From: a virus
IMG/VR virus record: IMGVR_UViG_3300028829_005709
Location: 1-48,192 of that record
Length of the DNA stretch: 48,192 nt
Direction: 5' to 3' (one strand)
The translations under genes were made by a program, and so were the position numbers. Numbering within the stretch: position 1 is the first letter of the stretch; every line of letters begins with the position of its first letter. Positions 28,576-38,831 of this stretch are shown piece by piece. The notes beneath the pieces are model-generated. The model was not told the DNA's origin and made no database searches. It worked only from the letters and a program-made list of their open reading frames with translations.

Positions 28576-30423
28576 ATGGCAGCAGTCTCTGTAACAGCAC
28601 AAAATGTAAGATTGGACGATGCAGAAGTAGCTACCAAATGGGTAGATATTGGTTCTGGTCCAGGCGGAGCTATACAGTTCGATTTCTTTTATCAGGGATC
28701 GAACAGTTATGCACGTAAAGGTACTACTGGTATTAAGGGAGTCGCATTAGACGACTCTCTAGGTACTGCTAATACCGAAGATCTTAGTGGTGCTGGCACA
28801 CATGACGTTGTTTTAATGAAATATAGTACGATTACTCCAGGACTTTTAGAATTAAAAAGCGTTCCTGGGATACAATTAAGAGTAGGCTCTGGATCTGGAG
28901 CCTATTATTCATATGATGTACAAGGTAGTGATACATATCCCGTAGATAAATCATGGTTAGTGGCAGCAATAGCTCCTAGCATTGTAAGCCATAGAGACGG
29001 AACTACAGGTTCTCCTTCTTTGACTGTTTGTGATTATTATGGTATGGCTCAAGACCAAACAGGTACTTCCAAAGATTTAAACTTTGCATTAGATGCAGTT
29101 GATGTTGGTACTGGATTAACTTTAGTTGGCGGAGACGGTGTTTCAACAGATGGAGTATGGCAGGATTTAAGCGACCATGATTGGGGTACAGTTAATAATC
29201 GTTACGGTTATATTAGAGAATCAGAAGGTGCCTTTATTGTTTACGGAACTATGATTATAGGTAACGCTACAGCCACAGTATTTCAAGATAATGGATCTGT
29301 TTTACTATTCCCAGAAGGATTATTTCCTGCAGGTTGGTCGGGCATAGAAGTTGGTTTAGCTAATGCTACTAACGATATAGATTTTATATCCAATATATTT
29401 GTTGGACAAGGAACAGCAGCAGGCGAAGATACGAGACCAGTAGTTAATGTTACTGGTACAACAGGAACTTGTGATTTTATAGGATGTTCTTTTGATAACT
29501 TTTCAACAATAGTTTTAACTAGCGCTACCAACTTTACTGATTGTATCGTTAAAGATAGTGCTCAAATTACCCAAGCAGGTTCGGATATCACTGGTTGTAC
29601 GCTTTCAGGCGGTACTTCTGCTGTCCAAATAGTTGCAGACGATGCTGCACTAATAGCAGATTGCTCTTTTACTTCTGGCGGCACAGGACATGCAATTGAA
29701 ATTACAGATGCAGGCGCAGGACCTATAACTATTAATATGAGCGGAAATCAATTTAGTGGTTATGCTGGTACTGATGGGTCTACAGGTAACGAAGCTATTT
29801 TAATTAATCCGGCAACATCTAGTGCAGATATAACTCTTAACATAGTCGGAGGCGGTAATACGCCAAGTATTATGGAACATGCTAGTTATACGGGAACATT
29901 TACTTTAGTAATCAGTCCAGTAACTTTAACAGTTAAGGTTACAACGACAGCAGGTGCTAACATACAAAATGCTATGGCGTTAGTTTTAGTGGGAGATGCT
30001 TTAAATTTTCCATACGATGCCACAGTAACAGCTACAAGTTCTGGGACCACAGCTACTGTCACTCATACGGCACACGGCTTATCTAGTAATGATTATGTAC
30101 AAATAACAGGTGCTAATGAAAATAACTATAACGGATCTTTTCAAATTACAGTAACTGGTGTTAATACTTATACATATACAATGCCAGGAACTGGTGGTAG
30201 CCCAGCAACAGGTACTTTAAAATGTACTACTGTTCTTATTAAAGGTTTAACAGATGTTAATGGTGAAATTTCAAATACCAGAAGTTATGGTGTTAATCAA
30301 ATTATTACAGGTAGAGTTAGAAAATCAACTGGCTCACCTTATTACAAAACGAGCGGTATAGCTGGAACAGTTAATAAAGATAGCGGTGCTACTGTAAACA
30401 TACAACTAATCGGAGATGAATAA
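28576..30423 (+). CDS. Large structural protein with beta-helix and Ig-like-type domains (615 aa)
   Basis: The middle (about 235-440) has repeating short strands (CDFIGCSFDNF, FTDCIVKDS, ITGCTLSGG) typical of a right-handed beta helix. Around 490-560 is a module HTAHGLSSNDYVQITGA followed by NTYTYTMPG, a common phage structural domain. Overall a fibre or appendage protein; receptor or depolymerase function is possible, but no catalytic residues are evident. Confidence 0.75.
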   Translation: MAAVSVTAQNVRLDDAEVATKWVDIGSGPGGAIQFDFFYQGSNSYARKGTTGIKGVALDDSLGTANTEDLSGAGTHDVVLMKYSTITPGLLELKSVPGIQLRVGSGSGAYYSYDVQGSDTYPVDKSWLVAAIAPSIVSHRDGTTGSPSLTVCDYYGMAQDQTGTSKDLNFALDAVDVGTGLTLVGGDGVSTDGVWQDLSDHDWGTVNNRYGYIRESEGAFIVYGTMIIGNATATVFQDNGSVLLFPEGLFPAGWSGIEVGLANATNDIDFISNIFVGQGTAAGEDTRPVVNVTGTTGTCDFIGCSFDNFSTIVLTSATNFTDCIVKDSAQITQAGSDITGCTLSGGTSAVQIVADDAALIADCSFTSGGTGHAIEITDAGAGPITINMSGNQFSGYAGTDGSTGNEAILINPATSSADITLNIVGGGNTPSIMEHASYTGTFTLVISPVTLTVKVTTTAGANIQNAMALVLVGDALNFPYDATVTATSSGTTATVTHTAHGLSSNDYVQITGANENNYNGSFQITVTGVNTYTYTMPGTGGSPATGTLKCTTVLIKGLTDVNGEISNTRSYGVNQIITGRVRKSTGSPYYKTSGIAGTVNKDSGATVNIQLIGDE

Positions 30424-30735
30424 ATGAAAGATGTAAATATTATAGTACAAAAAAAGAAATTATCTGAGATGACTGATGAAGAAATAAATATATCTAAATA
30501 TAGATCTTTAGAAAAAAGATATAATAGTTTAGTAGAAGCATGTGATAAACTAGAAGAACAAAATAATATGTTCAGAGCAGAACTAGAGATGGGATACCAA
30601 AAACTAGAGAATGCCCAAAAAAATGTAGAAATAAACAAAATGATCGTACAAAATGCGTTGTCAGAGAAAAATTCAAGAGAGCAATCTTTTCTTGGAGAGA
30701 TAGCAGATCTAAAAGCTAAAATAAAGGCTATGTAA
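30424..30735 (+). CDS. Coiled-coil protein between fibre genes (103 aa)
   Basis: All-helical, with continuous heptads over about 20-100. Starts directly after the stop of the preceding gene (TAA-ATG). May be a trimerisation or fibre-assembly chaperone (inference from position and coiled coil). Confidence 0.65.
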   Translation: MKDVNIIVQKKKLSEMTDEEINISKYRSLEKRYNSLVEACDKLEEQNNMFRAELEMGYQKLENAQKNVEINKMIVQNALSEKNSREQSFLGEIADLKAKIKAM

Positions 30736-30736
30736 A

Positions 30737-33355
30737 TTGGCTATTTCTGTAGATTGGGGCACAAAAGTAATTTCTGTTAATAAAGTCGATATGGTTTTAG
30801 TTCAGTCAGTACCTTCTGAGATTTATGAGCTAGATTTAGATGTATTTCGTCTAGCTCTTGGTGAGTTATTAGATGACGAAACTGGTATGGCTTTTCCTGA
30901 CACACATAACTACTTTCCTCCTTTATCTGTTGGTGGGGCCTCACTTGCTAGAGTTATTGAGATAATAAATGGTTATACTATTACATTTGAAGATGGACAG
31001 TATAGAGCTCAGATAGTAAATGGTAACTCTAATATAGGAGAAAACGTAAACGTAAATCAAGTCTCAGTAAGTACAGCCAATAGTGCCGGACTACAAGATT
31101 TAGGAAGTTTACAAGCAGCAAGTTTCAATGGAGGAGTTACAGTTAACACTTCATCATCATATACTGGAACAACTTTTCCAGTAGGGACTAGACAAACGCC
31201 AGTGAATAATATGGCAGATGCTTTAACTATTGCAAATGAAAGAGGTCTTAAGGTTATATATCTAGCATCAAGTATAACTCTATCTTCTGAAGATGCTACA
31301 GGACACGAGTTTATAGGAGATAGTGCCGTTGTTAATACTTGTACTATTGATGCTGGAGCAAATGTATCGAACTGTACTTTTAAAAATTTAACTATCATGG
31401 GAACTTTAGATAATGCAAATATACTAAGAGAGTGTAGCATTGGAGCCTTATCATCACTTAACGGATTTATATTTCAATGTGCTTTGGGAGATACTATTAC
31501 TTTAGGAGGGAATGCTCAAACTACAATTATGAGTTGTTATTCAGGAGTGGCAGGTGCTTTAACTCCTGTAATTGATATGGGAGGTAGTGGCCAAGCTTTA
31601 GTATTAAGAGATTATAGTGGTGGAATTAAGATTACTAATAAAACTGGTAATGATAATGTATCTATTGATTTAACATCTGGACATGTAATTTTAGATAGTA
31701 CGGTCTCAGATGGCGCAATTATCGTTAGAGGTTCAGGAAAAATTACCAATAGTGCTACAGGAACAGCCGTTGTAGACTCGTTAAACTTAATTACTGGTGA
31801 TAAATTTACGAACATTGCTCATATGGTAGAATCAAAAGATCCAACAACAACTAAATATGGCAATGTTTATTATGTTGATCCTATTAATGGCTCTGATACA
31901 AATGTTGGTACCGATCCAGCAAGAGGATTTGCGACTATAAGTGGAGCTCTTAGCAAAACAACTCCAAATAACGGAGATATTATTTTCTTGATTTCGCCTG
32001 GAGAGGCATCTATAATAATTGATGAAGTTGTTAATATGAATGTTGCTGGTGTAGCATTAAGATCAGAAAAGTTGGACGTTAAAATAAAGCCTACGGCTAC
32101 AGGAACACCTCCTTTAACAATAAGTGCAAATTATGTTCAAATTATGAACTTAACTGTTGAACCTACTGCTGGCGGTACAGATGATGCGATATTTATAGAT
32201 GGCGTTGATCATGTTGTTTTAGATAAAATTAGAGTAGAAAACTCAACTAATAGAGGAATTCATGTTGAGCATAGTCATCAGTGTGTTATTAGAAACTCTT
32301 TTATTGGGTATTCTGCTAGTCATGGAATACAGTTTGATGACTGCCAAGACGTAGACGTTAATGAATGTCATATAGACACTAATGGTGGTGATAATTTAAA
32401 GTTTACATCTACGGGTGTTGGTAATACTCACGAAGTTATTATAAGAAAAACTATAATCCATGAAGCTAGCGGCTATGGTGCAAATATAGGCACTAATTGT
32501 GAAACAATTCAATTTTTAGACGGATGTAAATTTATACTAAATGGCACAGATATTTTAGATAACGGAATTACGACATTTATAGAAGATACTACAGGATTAA
32601 CTGAGAGTCGATATGTAGAACTAAGCCAATCATTAAAATATGATGGTCATGTTCATGTAGATGCAAATAATGGGGTAGCAGGTACTACTTATCCATTAGG
32701 AGTCTATTCGAGCCCAGTTTCTAATATAGCAGATGCTTTAGTTATTGCAGCAGCTAATAATATAAGTAAAATCCAAGTACTAGAAGATATAACTATATTA
32801 GCAACAGATGATGTTTCTGGTTTTGAAATAGAAGGGTCTCATCCTCTTAAATCTGAAATAACAGTTGCTGCCGGAGCTACTACTACTTTTACTGAGTTTT
32901 CTAATTGTAATCTTATAGGTACTTTAAATGGAGATGTTATAGTTAAAGATTGTACTATAGGAGATTTAGCTAATTTTAGTGGTATTGTATATGGATCTAC
33001 TTTTAGTGGTACTATCACTTTAATAGGAACTAAAGCTGTACACTTTTTAGATTGTTACTCTGCTGTGCCAGGGTCAAATACACCTTCTATAGATTTTAAC
33101 AGTGCTAATACTCCTCTAACAATTAGAGCTTATAGTGGCGGTATTAAGTTAGAAAATAAAACTACAACTGCTGCCTTAAGTATAGATATGCTTTCAGGAC
33201 AGGTTATTGTAGACGGATCTGTTACAGCAGGCGACATTTTGGTTAGAGGCCAAGCAAAATTAACTGATAATAGTAATGGAACAGCAGTAGTAGATTCTAG
33301 CTCATTGATAGAAGAGCAAGGTTTAACTAAGAAACAATTTTTAGCTTTAAAATAA
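30737..33355 (+). CDS. Tail appendage protein with duplicated beta-helix module (872 aa), TTG start
   Basis: TTG is the only start. Residues 1-125 are a known phage tail N-terminal domain (YELDLDVFRLAL, INGYTITFEDGQY, NSNIGENVNVNQVSV). About 143-352 and 650-858 are two copies of the same module: GTTFPVG/GTTYPLG, a NxADAL segment, CTFKN/FSNCN strands, YSGGIKI/YSGGIKL, then GTAVVDS. Between them (about 378-630) lies a right-handed beta helix starting YYVDPINGSD, as in pectate-lyase-like fibres. Host attachment or glycan binding is likely. Confidence 0.82.
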   Translation: MAISVDWGTKVISVNKVDMVLVQSVPSEIYELDLDVFRLALGELLDDETGMAFPDTHNYFPPLSVGGASLARVIEIINGYTITFEDGQYRAQIVNGNSNIGENVNVNQVSVSTANSAGLQDLGSLQAASFNGGVTVNTSSSYTGTTFPVGTRQTPVNNMADALTIANERGLKVIYLASSITLSSEDATGHEFIGDSAVVNTCTIDAGANVSNCTFKNLTIMGTLDNANILRECSIGALSSLNGFIFQCALGDTITLGGNAQTTIMSCYSGVAGALTPVIDMGGSGQALVLRDYSGGIKITNKTGNDNVSIDLTSGHVILDSTVSDGAIIVRGSGKITNSATGTAVVDSLNLITGDKFTNIAHMVESKDPTTTKYGNVYYVDPINGSDTNVGTDPARGFATISGALSKTTPNNGDIIFLISPGEASIIIDEVVNMNVAGVALRSEKLDVKIKPTATGTPPLTISANYVQIMNLTVEPTAGGTDDAIFIDGVDHVVLDKIRVENSTNRGIHVEHSHQCVIRNSFIGYSASHGIQFDDCQDVDVNECHIDTNGGDNLKFTSTGVGNTHEVIIRKTIIHEASGYGANIGTNCETIQFLDGCKFILNGTDILDNGITTFIEDTTGLTESRYVELSQSLKYDGHVHVDANNGVAGTTYPLGVYSSPVSNIADALVIAAANNISKIQVLEDITILATDDVSGFEIEGSHPLKSEITVAAGATTTFTEFSNCNLIGTLNGDVIVKDCTIGDLANFSGIVYGSTFSGTITLIGTKAVHFLDCYSAVPGSNTPSIDFNSANTPLTIRAYSGGIKLENKTTTAALSIDMLSGQVIVDGSVTAGDILVRGQAKLTDNSNGTAVVDSSSLIEEQGLTKKQFLALK

Positions 33356-33364
33356 GGAATATAT

Positions 33365-35431
33365 ATGGGTAAAATTAAAATAACGAACCAAACAGCGCCA
33401 GATACTCCTGCTACAGGCATAACTGAAATATATGTCGATTCTACTAGTAAAAAACTTACTACAAAAGATGATACTGGAACAGTTACAAATTATGGTGCCG
33501 GAGGCGGCGGAGGTGTAACCGATCATACAGCTCTAACAAGCATTGGAACAAATACACATGCTCAAATAGATACTCATATTGCATTAGGAAATGAGCATAT
33601 AGATTGGACGCAATCTGGTGTAGGTACTATACACGCATCTAACTATGTAAATACTGATACAACAGACCACACTGCTTTTTCTAATATTGGAACAAATACA
33701 CATGCTCAAATAGATACTCATATAGCTAGTACTGCTAATCCTCACAATGTTGATAAAACAGATGTAGGATTAACTAATGTAGAGGACATAAAGAATAACT
33801 TTGCTGGTACAGTTGCTCCGACTACTACGGATGATACTGGATCAGGCTACTCAGTAGGATCAGAATGGATTGATACTGTAGGAGGGGTTACTTATCAATG
33901 TACAGATAATACTAGTAGTGCTGCAGTATGGGTTGAGACAGCTAATGCTGCAACAGTTGGCGATATTGCTGGTCCTTTATCTTCTACAGATAATGCTATT
34001 GTAAGGTATAACGGAGCTACTGGTAAAGTAGTACAAGATAGTTTAGCTAGTGTAGATGATTTAGGCAATATTTTAGCTGGTAGTGGTACTATAAGTGCTG
34101 CTGGTATAGGTTTTTTATCTGATCCTGATACTGGGTTTTATTTACAGAATACTGGAGTTATTAGTATGTTAGCTGGCGGAGAAGCTGGGCTTAGCATGAA
34201 GTATGTTAATTCATCTTCCGCTAACATAGGTTTTGGTTTAATTCCAGGAGTTTCTGTTACTGAGCCTTTTGAGTTACAGAGGTCTGTTAGTGTAGACGCT
34301 TATGCTATTTTTCAAAATCAAAATACAGGAACAAATGCTGGTTTTTATCTTAGAGTGGGGACTACTTCTCAAAGAATAAAAGTAGGATGTCACAGGTCTA
34401 CTAATACAACAGATGCATATGCTGGAGGCCGTGCTTACATAGAGTCTGATAACAACGGTGCTGGTTTAGCTATCATAGGAGAAGATGCAGACGATACTAT
34501 TCAATTCTATTCTGGAGGTAAAACTGACGCAGATAGAGTATTAGAAGTTCATCCAGATTTGACGTTAGAATTTACACAAGAAATTACAACTCCAGTAACA
34601 AATCCTGCTACTGGCGGACATAAATTATACTTTAAATCTAATGATAATATGTATTCGTTGAATGATGCAGGAGAAGAAATTAATATTAGTAAAAGTAGTA
34701 CGTGGAACCCTGTTAGTACGGATTGGAAAGTTTATTGGAATGATTTTTTCGGGTATCCTCCAGCAAGTATAAATTTTCCTGTTGGTAGCGGTTCTTTAGG
34801 ACTAAATGCTTTTATATCTGGTACTAGTGAAACGTGGACTACAGCAGCATCGCCAGAAGTTGACAGGATAGGAGTTCAAGATATAGGATTAGGTACAAGT
34901 GTTGGGGCTATTAGTGCAGGCGAAACAAGTTCTGAAGATAGTACATTTAGATTTGGAGATGGCAGAATAAAGATTGGCGGAGCAATTAAGTTAATTGATT
35001 TACCTGCAGCAGGAGAGGATATGAGAGTATTTATAACTCTCGGTGATAATGTGGCCCCCGGACTTTCGTCAAACTGTATGTCACTAACTACGTTCTATTC
35101 GCAACATTCAACTAATTGGGTGGCACATTCAAACGGAGTTTCTTCAAAGCACACAGATACAACTATAGCCTTTGATACTAATTGGATAAATTTAGAAGTT
35201 GACGTAGCTTCGGACTTGTCGACTGTTAAGTTTTATATTAATGGGACTCTGGTTTATACGGAAACAGATTCGGCTTATATACCAGTAGCAGGATCGGACG
35301 CAGGATTTAGTATTGGCGGCAGAGTAGGAACTGTTACACAGGTTAATCATTTTTATGTGGATTGGGCTTATATGGCCATCAAACCAGACAATGCTAGAGG
35401 TTCAATAACAACTTGGATTGATGAATTATAA
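33365..35431 (+). CDS. Tail fibre protein with C-terminal lectin-like domain (688 aa)
   Basis: The N-terminus (EIYVDSTSKKLTTKDDTG) is typical of fibre starts and is followed by a duplicated segment IGTNTHAQIDTHIA (about 60 and 105). The last 220 residues, with YWNDFFGY and aromatic/Gly-rich strands, look like a concanavalin/LamG-type jelly roll. The role is probably receptor recognition. Confidence 0.75.
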   Translation: MGKIKITNQTAPDTPATGITEIYVDSTSKKLTTKDDTGTVTNYGAGGGGGVTDHTALTSIGTNTHAQIDTHIALGNEHIDWTQSGVGTIHASNYVNTDTTDHTAFSNIGTNTHAQIDTHIASTANPHNVDKTDVGLTNVEDIKNNFAGTVAPTTTDDTGSGYSVGSEWIDTVGGVTYQCTDNTSSAAVWVETANAATVGDIAGPLSSTDNAIVRYNGATGKVVQDSLASVDDLGNILAGSGTISAAGIGFLSDPDTGFYLQNTGVISMLAGGEAGLSMKYVNSSSANIGFGLIPGVSVTEPFELQRSVSVDAYAIFQNQNTGTNAGFYLRVGTTSQRIKVGCHRSTNTTDAYAGGRAYIESDNNGAGLAIIGEDADDTIQFYSGGKTDADRVLEVHPDLTLEFTQEITTPVTNPATGGHKLYFKSNDNMYSLNDAGEEINISKSSTWNPVSTDWKVYWNDFFGYPPASINFPVGSGSLGLNAFISGTSETWTTAASPEVDRIGVQDIGLGTSVGAISAGETSSEDSTFRFGDGRIKIGGAIKLIDLPAAGEDMRVFITLGDNVAPGLSSNCMSLTTFYSQHSTNWVAHSNGVSSKHTDTTIAFDTNWINLEVDVASDLSTVKFYINGTLVYTETDSAYIPVAGSDAGFSIGGRVGTVTQVNHFYVDWAYMAIKPDNARGSITTWIDEL

Positions 35432-35446
35432 CAAGGAGAATATATA

Positions 35447-35707
35447 ATGGCTTTTACACCAAAAACCCCAAGTGCGAATGATAGATCTTTAAGTACTATT
35501 TCGATAGTAAAAACTAAAGATCCGTACTTTGAAGATTTTTATAATGATGAAAAATTAGACGGCGAATCTAGAGAAGATTTTATTTTACGTCATATGATGA
35601 TATTAGTAAATAAACATGCTATAAAAAAAGAAAAGGAATCTTATGTAGAAAACTATAAGACTGAAAAAGCGAATGCAATATCAGGATTAGATTTTATTAA
35701 GGATTAA
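35447..35707 (+). CDS. Hypothetical protein (86 aa)
   Basis: Acidic and helical; FEDFYNDEKLDGESREDFILRH in the middle. AAGGAG Shine-Dalgarno. Lies between fibre and lysozyme genes; the next ATG follows within 2 bases. Not recognised. Confidence 0.62.
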   Translation: MAFTPKTPSANDRSLSTISIVKTKDPYFEDFYNDEKLDGESREDFILRHMMILVNKHAIKKEKESYVENYKTEKANAISGLDFIKD

Positions 35708-35708
35708 T

Positions 35709-35867
35709 ATGGCTAGAGTATACATAGTCCCTAAAGGGCATGAGAGCCCTAAATATGGAAAAGGAAAACGTACTACTAAATTAGATATATACAAAAGAGT
35801 TTGTATAGGATTATCTTTAGTGGTTTTAATGGAGACAGGATACATTGCATGGATGATGTTGAATTAA
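35709..35867 (+). CDS. Small membrane protein (52 aa)
   Basis: Basic N-terminal 30 residues (KGKRTTKLDIYKR) and one hydrophobic segment at about 31-49. It overlaps the lysozyme start by 19 bases. A small basic membrane protein in front of a muramidase could be a holin or signal-arrest partner; not proven. Confidence 0.55.
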   Translation: MARVYIVPKGHESPKYGKGKRTTKLDIYKRVCIGLSLVVLMETGYIAWMMLN

Positions 35868-36493
35868 AAGATTTTTTAAAAAGATATGAAGGTTCAGAGG
35901 CAGGAGTTTACAAAGACTCTAAAGGTATTCCTACGGTTGGAGTAGGATCTAATTTAAATAGTCCAGAAGTACCTAAGTTATTAGAGAGTTTAGGCACTTC
36001 TAGACAAGAGATTTTAAGCGGTAAACAATTGTCTCCAGAGCAATCAGATACACTACTAGATAAACAATTAGAAGAGAAAAAAAGATATTATAATAATATA
36101 CAAAAAAGAGATTTCCCTAATTCTGATATACAAGAACATGAAAGAAGGGCTCTTGATTCATTAATGTTTCAAAATCCTAGTTTAGTAGGACCTAAGTTAA
36201 GAGGGTACTTAGAAAATAATGATGATATAGGCGCTGCTAAAGAGATACTTCTTAATAGTAACAAGAATAATTCTGGGGGAGTTGCTAAAAGAAGATTGGG
36301 AGAGGCAAAAATGTTCTCTGGCGATAGATTTTCTGAATTAGTAGAGAGTTTATCTGATCAAGAAGTACAGCAAATTTATAGTATGGTAAACTCAATAAAA
36401 AATCCTTACACAAGACAACAAGTATTAGATGAGTACCCATTCTTAAAGCAAATTGTTAAACCAACAAGATTTAAGAATATAATAGGAAAGTAA
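35849..36493 (+). CDS. GH24-type phage lysozyme (214 aa)
   Basis: The frame opens at 35801, but ATG 35849 with AGGA 8 bases upstream gives a sensible N-terminus. RYEGSEAGVYKDSKGIPTVGVGSN (about 10-33) matches the T4-lysozyme-type E-x8-D-x5-T active site; a central Lys/Arg-rich helical part and a C-terminal NPYTRQQVLDEYPFLKQ follow. It cleaves peptidoglycan. The location inside the structural operon suggests either endolysin or a virion-borne lysozyme used at entry. Confidence 0.82.
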   Translation: MDDVELKDFLKRYEGSEAGVYKDSKGIPTVGVGSNLNSPEVPKLLESLGTSRQEILSGKQLSPEQSDTLLDKQLEEKKRYYNNIQKRDFPNSDIQEHERRALDSLMFQNPSLVGPKLRGYLENNDDIGAAKEILLNSNKNNSGGVAKRRLGEAKMFSGDRFSELVESLSDQEVQQIYSMVNSIKNPYTRQQVLDEYPFLKQIVKPTRFKNIIGK

Positions 36494-36494
36494 T

Positions 36495-37592
36495 ATGGAT
36501 GAAAAAAGTTTAAAAGAAAAAGCATTAGAAGCATTAGCTGCTGCAGGAAATAAGTATGACTCTTATATGGGAGCTCCTACTAGATCTGCTATTGGCGCAG
36601 CAAAAGAAGGAGAAAATCCTTTAAGCGCATTTGCAGACCAGTTTGGAGAAGATCCGTCTACTGCTCCTACAGGATTTGATCTTACTAAAGAAATAGAAAA
36701 CCCTTATTTAGGTGCTATAGCTGCTACAGCCGTTGATGTTGTAGATCCTTTATCATTAACTGGCGTAGGTGCTGGAGTAAAAGCTTTATCTAAATCAGGA
36801 AAAGCTCTTAAAGGTTTAGGAAAAACTGGTAAAGCGGTGCCTACTCCTGAAGAAATAAAAAGATTTAAAAAAATACTTCCGTCAAGCCCAGAAGATTTTA
36901 GAAGTTATTTAGATAAATCAAGAAACATAGATGATCAAATTAAGGAGTTTACTCACATGTATTCTCCAGAAGAGTATAGTAAAATGAAAACATTTCTAAG
37001 TGCTGATAAAAAATCTGGTATGGCAATCAAGCCAGACGGAGATATCGTATCTGCTTTCTCTAAAGTAAGAGGTCAAAATAGATTAGACGATATAATGGAA
37101 ACAGCTTCTAAAGAGGGCGGATCTAAATTAGACGCTTTTGACGGCAAGCTTCCAGAATTATATAGAAAAAAAGGGTTTAAAGAAGTTAGAAGAGAGCCTA
37201 ATTGGACACCTGGAGAACCAGACGTAGTATTTATGAATAGACCTAAAATGAGTAGAGCAGATATAGCTAAAGAAGATGTAATGAATATGAGGAGACCTTT
37301 TTTTGAGGATGTTTTTGGAAAAGGAGCTTCAAAACAAGAAGTCCTTAAGTCTATGAATAATAAAAGATTCTCTACTCTTAAAAATCCTAAAAATGCTCTT
37401 GTAGAAAATACGTTAAAATACATGGACGATGTTCCAGCAAAAACTCCTTCTCAGTTGGATAGAATAGATTTATCAGTTATGCAAGATACATTAGAAAAAG
37501 CAAAAAAAGCTGTGGCCGAAGGAAAGATGGCACAACAAGAATTTGAAGCATTAGCTAAAAGTCTTGGAGAATCCATGCTTAAGGGGAACTAA
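36495..37592 (+). CDS. Probable internal virion/ejection-type protein (365 aa)
   Basis: Ala/Gly/Lys-rich helical N-terminus with MGAPTRSAIGAAKEG (25-39) and FADQFGEDPSTAP (about 45-57), a segment found in large internal or ejected phage proteins, and a hydrophobic stretch AIAATAVDVVDPLS around 75-90. The rest is charged and helical. Located between lysozyme and scaffold genes. Function assigned by resemblance and context only. Confidence 0.6.
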   Translation: MDEKSLKEKALEALAAAGNKYDSYMGAPTRSAIGAAKEGENPLSAFADQFGEDPSTAPTGFDLTKEIENPYLGAIAATAVDVVDPLSLTGVGAGVKALSKSGKALKGLGKTGKAVPTPEEIKRFKKILPSSPEDFRSYLDKSRNIDDQIKEFTHMYSPEEYSKMKTFLSADKKSGMAIKPDGDIVSAFSKVRGQNRLDDIMETASKEGGSKLDAFDGKLPELYRKKGFKEVRREPNWTPGEPDVVFMNRPKMSRADIAKEDVMNMRRPFFEDVFGKGASKQEVLKSMNNKRFSTLKNPKNALVENTLKYMDDVPAKTPSQLDRIDLSVMQDTLEKAKKAVAEGKMAQQEFEALAKSLGESMLKGN

Positions 37593-37610
37593 TTAACAAG
37601 TATTAATAGA
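37593..37610 (+). promoter_or_regulatory. Late-promoter-like motif
   Basis: TTAACAAGTATTAATAGA starts at the base after the stop of the previous gene, 64 bases before the scaffold ATG. Confidence 0.68.
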
Positions 37611-37673
37611 AGATCTATCCAATTAAGGACGATCATTAACAAACCTATCGAGAGACGGTTAAAGGAGATTAAT

Positions 37674-38681
37674 ATGTCAGAAGATATATCAAATGCATCA
37701 GAGGTTCTAGATTCAATAGACGGAGCTGAAGAAGTAAGTAATGTGCCAGCAGGCGAAGAAGGCGAAGAAGGTTCACTAGATATACAGGATGCTGTGAACG
37801 AAGCACTAGGTGGCGGAGAAGGTCCAGAAGGATCAGAAGAAGAAGAAAATTCAGAAGAAAGTGATTCTGAAAAAAAAGATCTTGAGGAAGAGATCAAATC
37901 CCTAAAAAAGAAATTAAAATTAAAAGTAGATGGAGTTGAAATCGAAGAAGAAATTGATTTCGATGATGATGAGCGTTTAATTAAAGCTTTACAAAAAGAA
38001 AAAGCGTTTGATAGTAGATCTCAAGAATTATCTTCTATGAAGAAACAAGTAACTGATTTCGTAGGAGCTTTGAAAGCTAATCCAGCAAAAGTTTTGGCTG
38101 ATATGGGATTAAGTATGGATGATATTGCTGAAACTCATATTGAGAGTATGATTGAGCAAGCTAAAAAGTCTCCAGATCAGATAGCTAAAGAAGAGATGGA
38201 AAATGAGCTTAGAGCTTTACGTGAAGAAGCTGAAAATGCTAAGAAAATGCAAGAAGATGCTGAAATGGAGAGAATGAGAAATGAACATGCTCAGCAAATT
38301 GAAGTTGACATTAAAGATGCTTTAGGAGATACTGAGTCTATTCTACCAGATAGTAACCCTTGGGTCCTTAGAAAAGTAGCTGAAACTATGCTATTTGCAA
38401 TGAGAAACGGTTATCCAGATGTAACAGCTAAAGATGTTATACCTCTAGTAGAAGATCAGTATAGAACCGACCTAAAAGGTTTATTCGATGTACTTCCTGA
38501 AGAAACTTTAGAAAAGATTATAGGAAAGAATAATCTTGATAGAATGAGAAAAAAGCGTCTTAAGAAAAGACCAAAAACTGCTACACCAAAACAAGCGGTA
38601 AAAACTACCTCAAGTAAGGTAGATAATAGTGGTAAAAGCGAAGATAAGAAGTCATATAAGGACTTTTTTAGTATAACATAA
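37674..38681 (+). CDS. Capsid scaffolding protein (335 aa)
   Basis: Strongly acidic N-terminal 75 residues (EEGEEGS, GSEEEENSEES), a central helical part with coiled-coil character (about 170-215) and a basic C-terminus (RMRKKRLKKRPK) that would contact the coat. This profile and the position before the capsid gene are typical of scaffolds. AAAGGAG Shine-Dalgarno. Confidence 0.85.
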   Translation: MSEDISNASEVLDSIDGAEEVSNVPAGEEGEEGSLDIQDAVNEALGGGEGPEGSEEEENSEESDSEKKDLEEEIKSLKKKLKLKVDGVEIEEEIDFDDDERLIKALQKEKAFDSRSQELSSMKKQVTDFVGALKANPAKVLADMGLSMDDIAETHIESMIEQAKKSPDQIAKEEMENELRALREEAENAKKMQEDAEMERMRNEHAQQIEVDIKDALGDTESILPDSNPWVLRKVAETMLFAMRNGYPDVTAKDVIPLVEDQYRTDLKGLFDVLPEETLEKIIGKNNLDRMRKKRLKKRPKTATPKQAVKTTSSKVDNSGKSEDKKSYKDFFSIT

Positions 38682-38689
38682 TATAGGTT

Positions 38690-38707
38690 TTAACAAGTAT
38701 ATATAGG
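38690..38707 (+). promoter_or_regulatory. Late-promoter-like motif
   Basis: TTAACAAGTATATATAGG, about 125 bases upstream of the ATG at 38832. The stretch between has no ORF; it includes a T-run and hairpin-poor AT-rich sequence. Confidence 0.68.
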
Positions 38708-38831
38708 AATACTCTATTTTATTAATGGAATAGACTTTTTCGTACCCCTCTGGGATCGATTAACACCGAAGCTGTGGCGTAAAAAGAGAGATATTACCAA
38801 TATAAATAAACAATTTTCGGAGGAAAATAAT

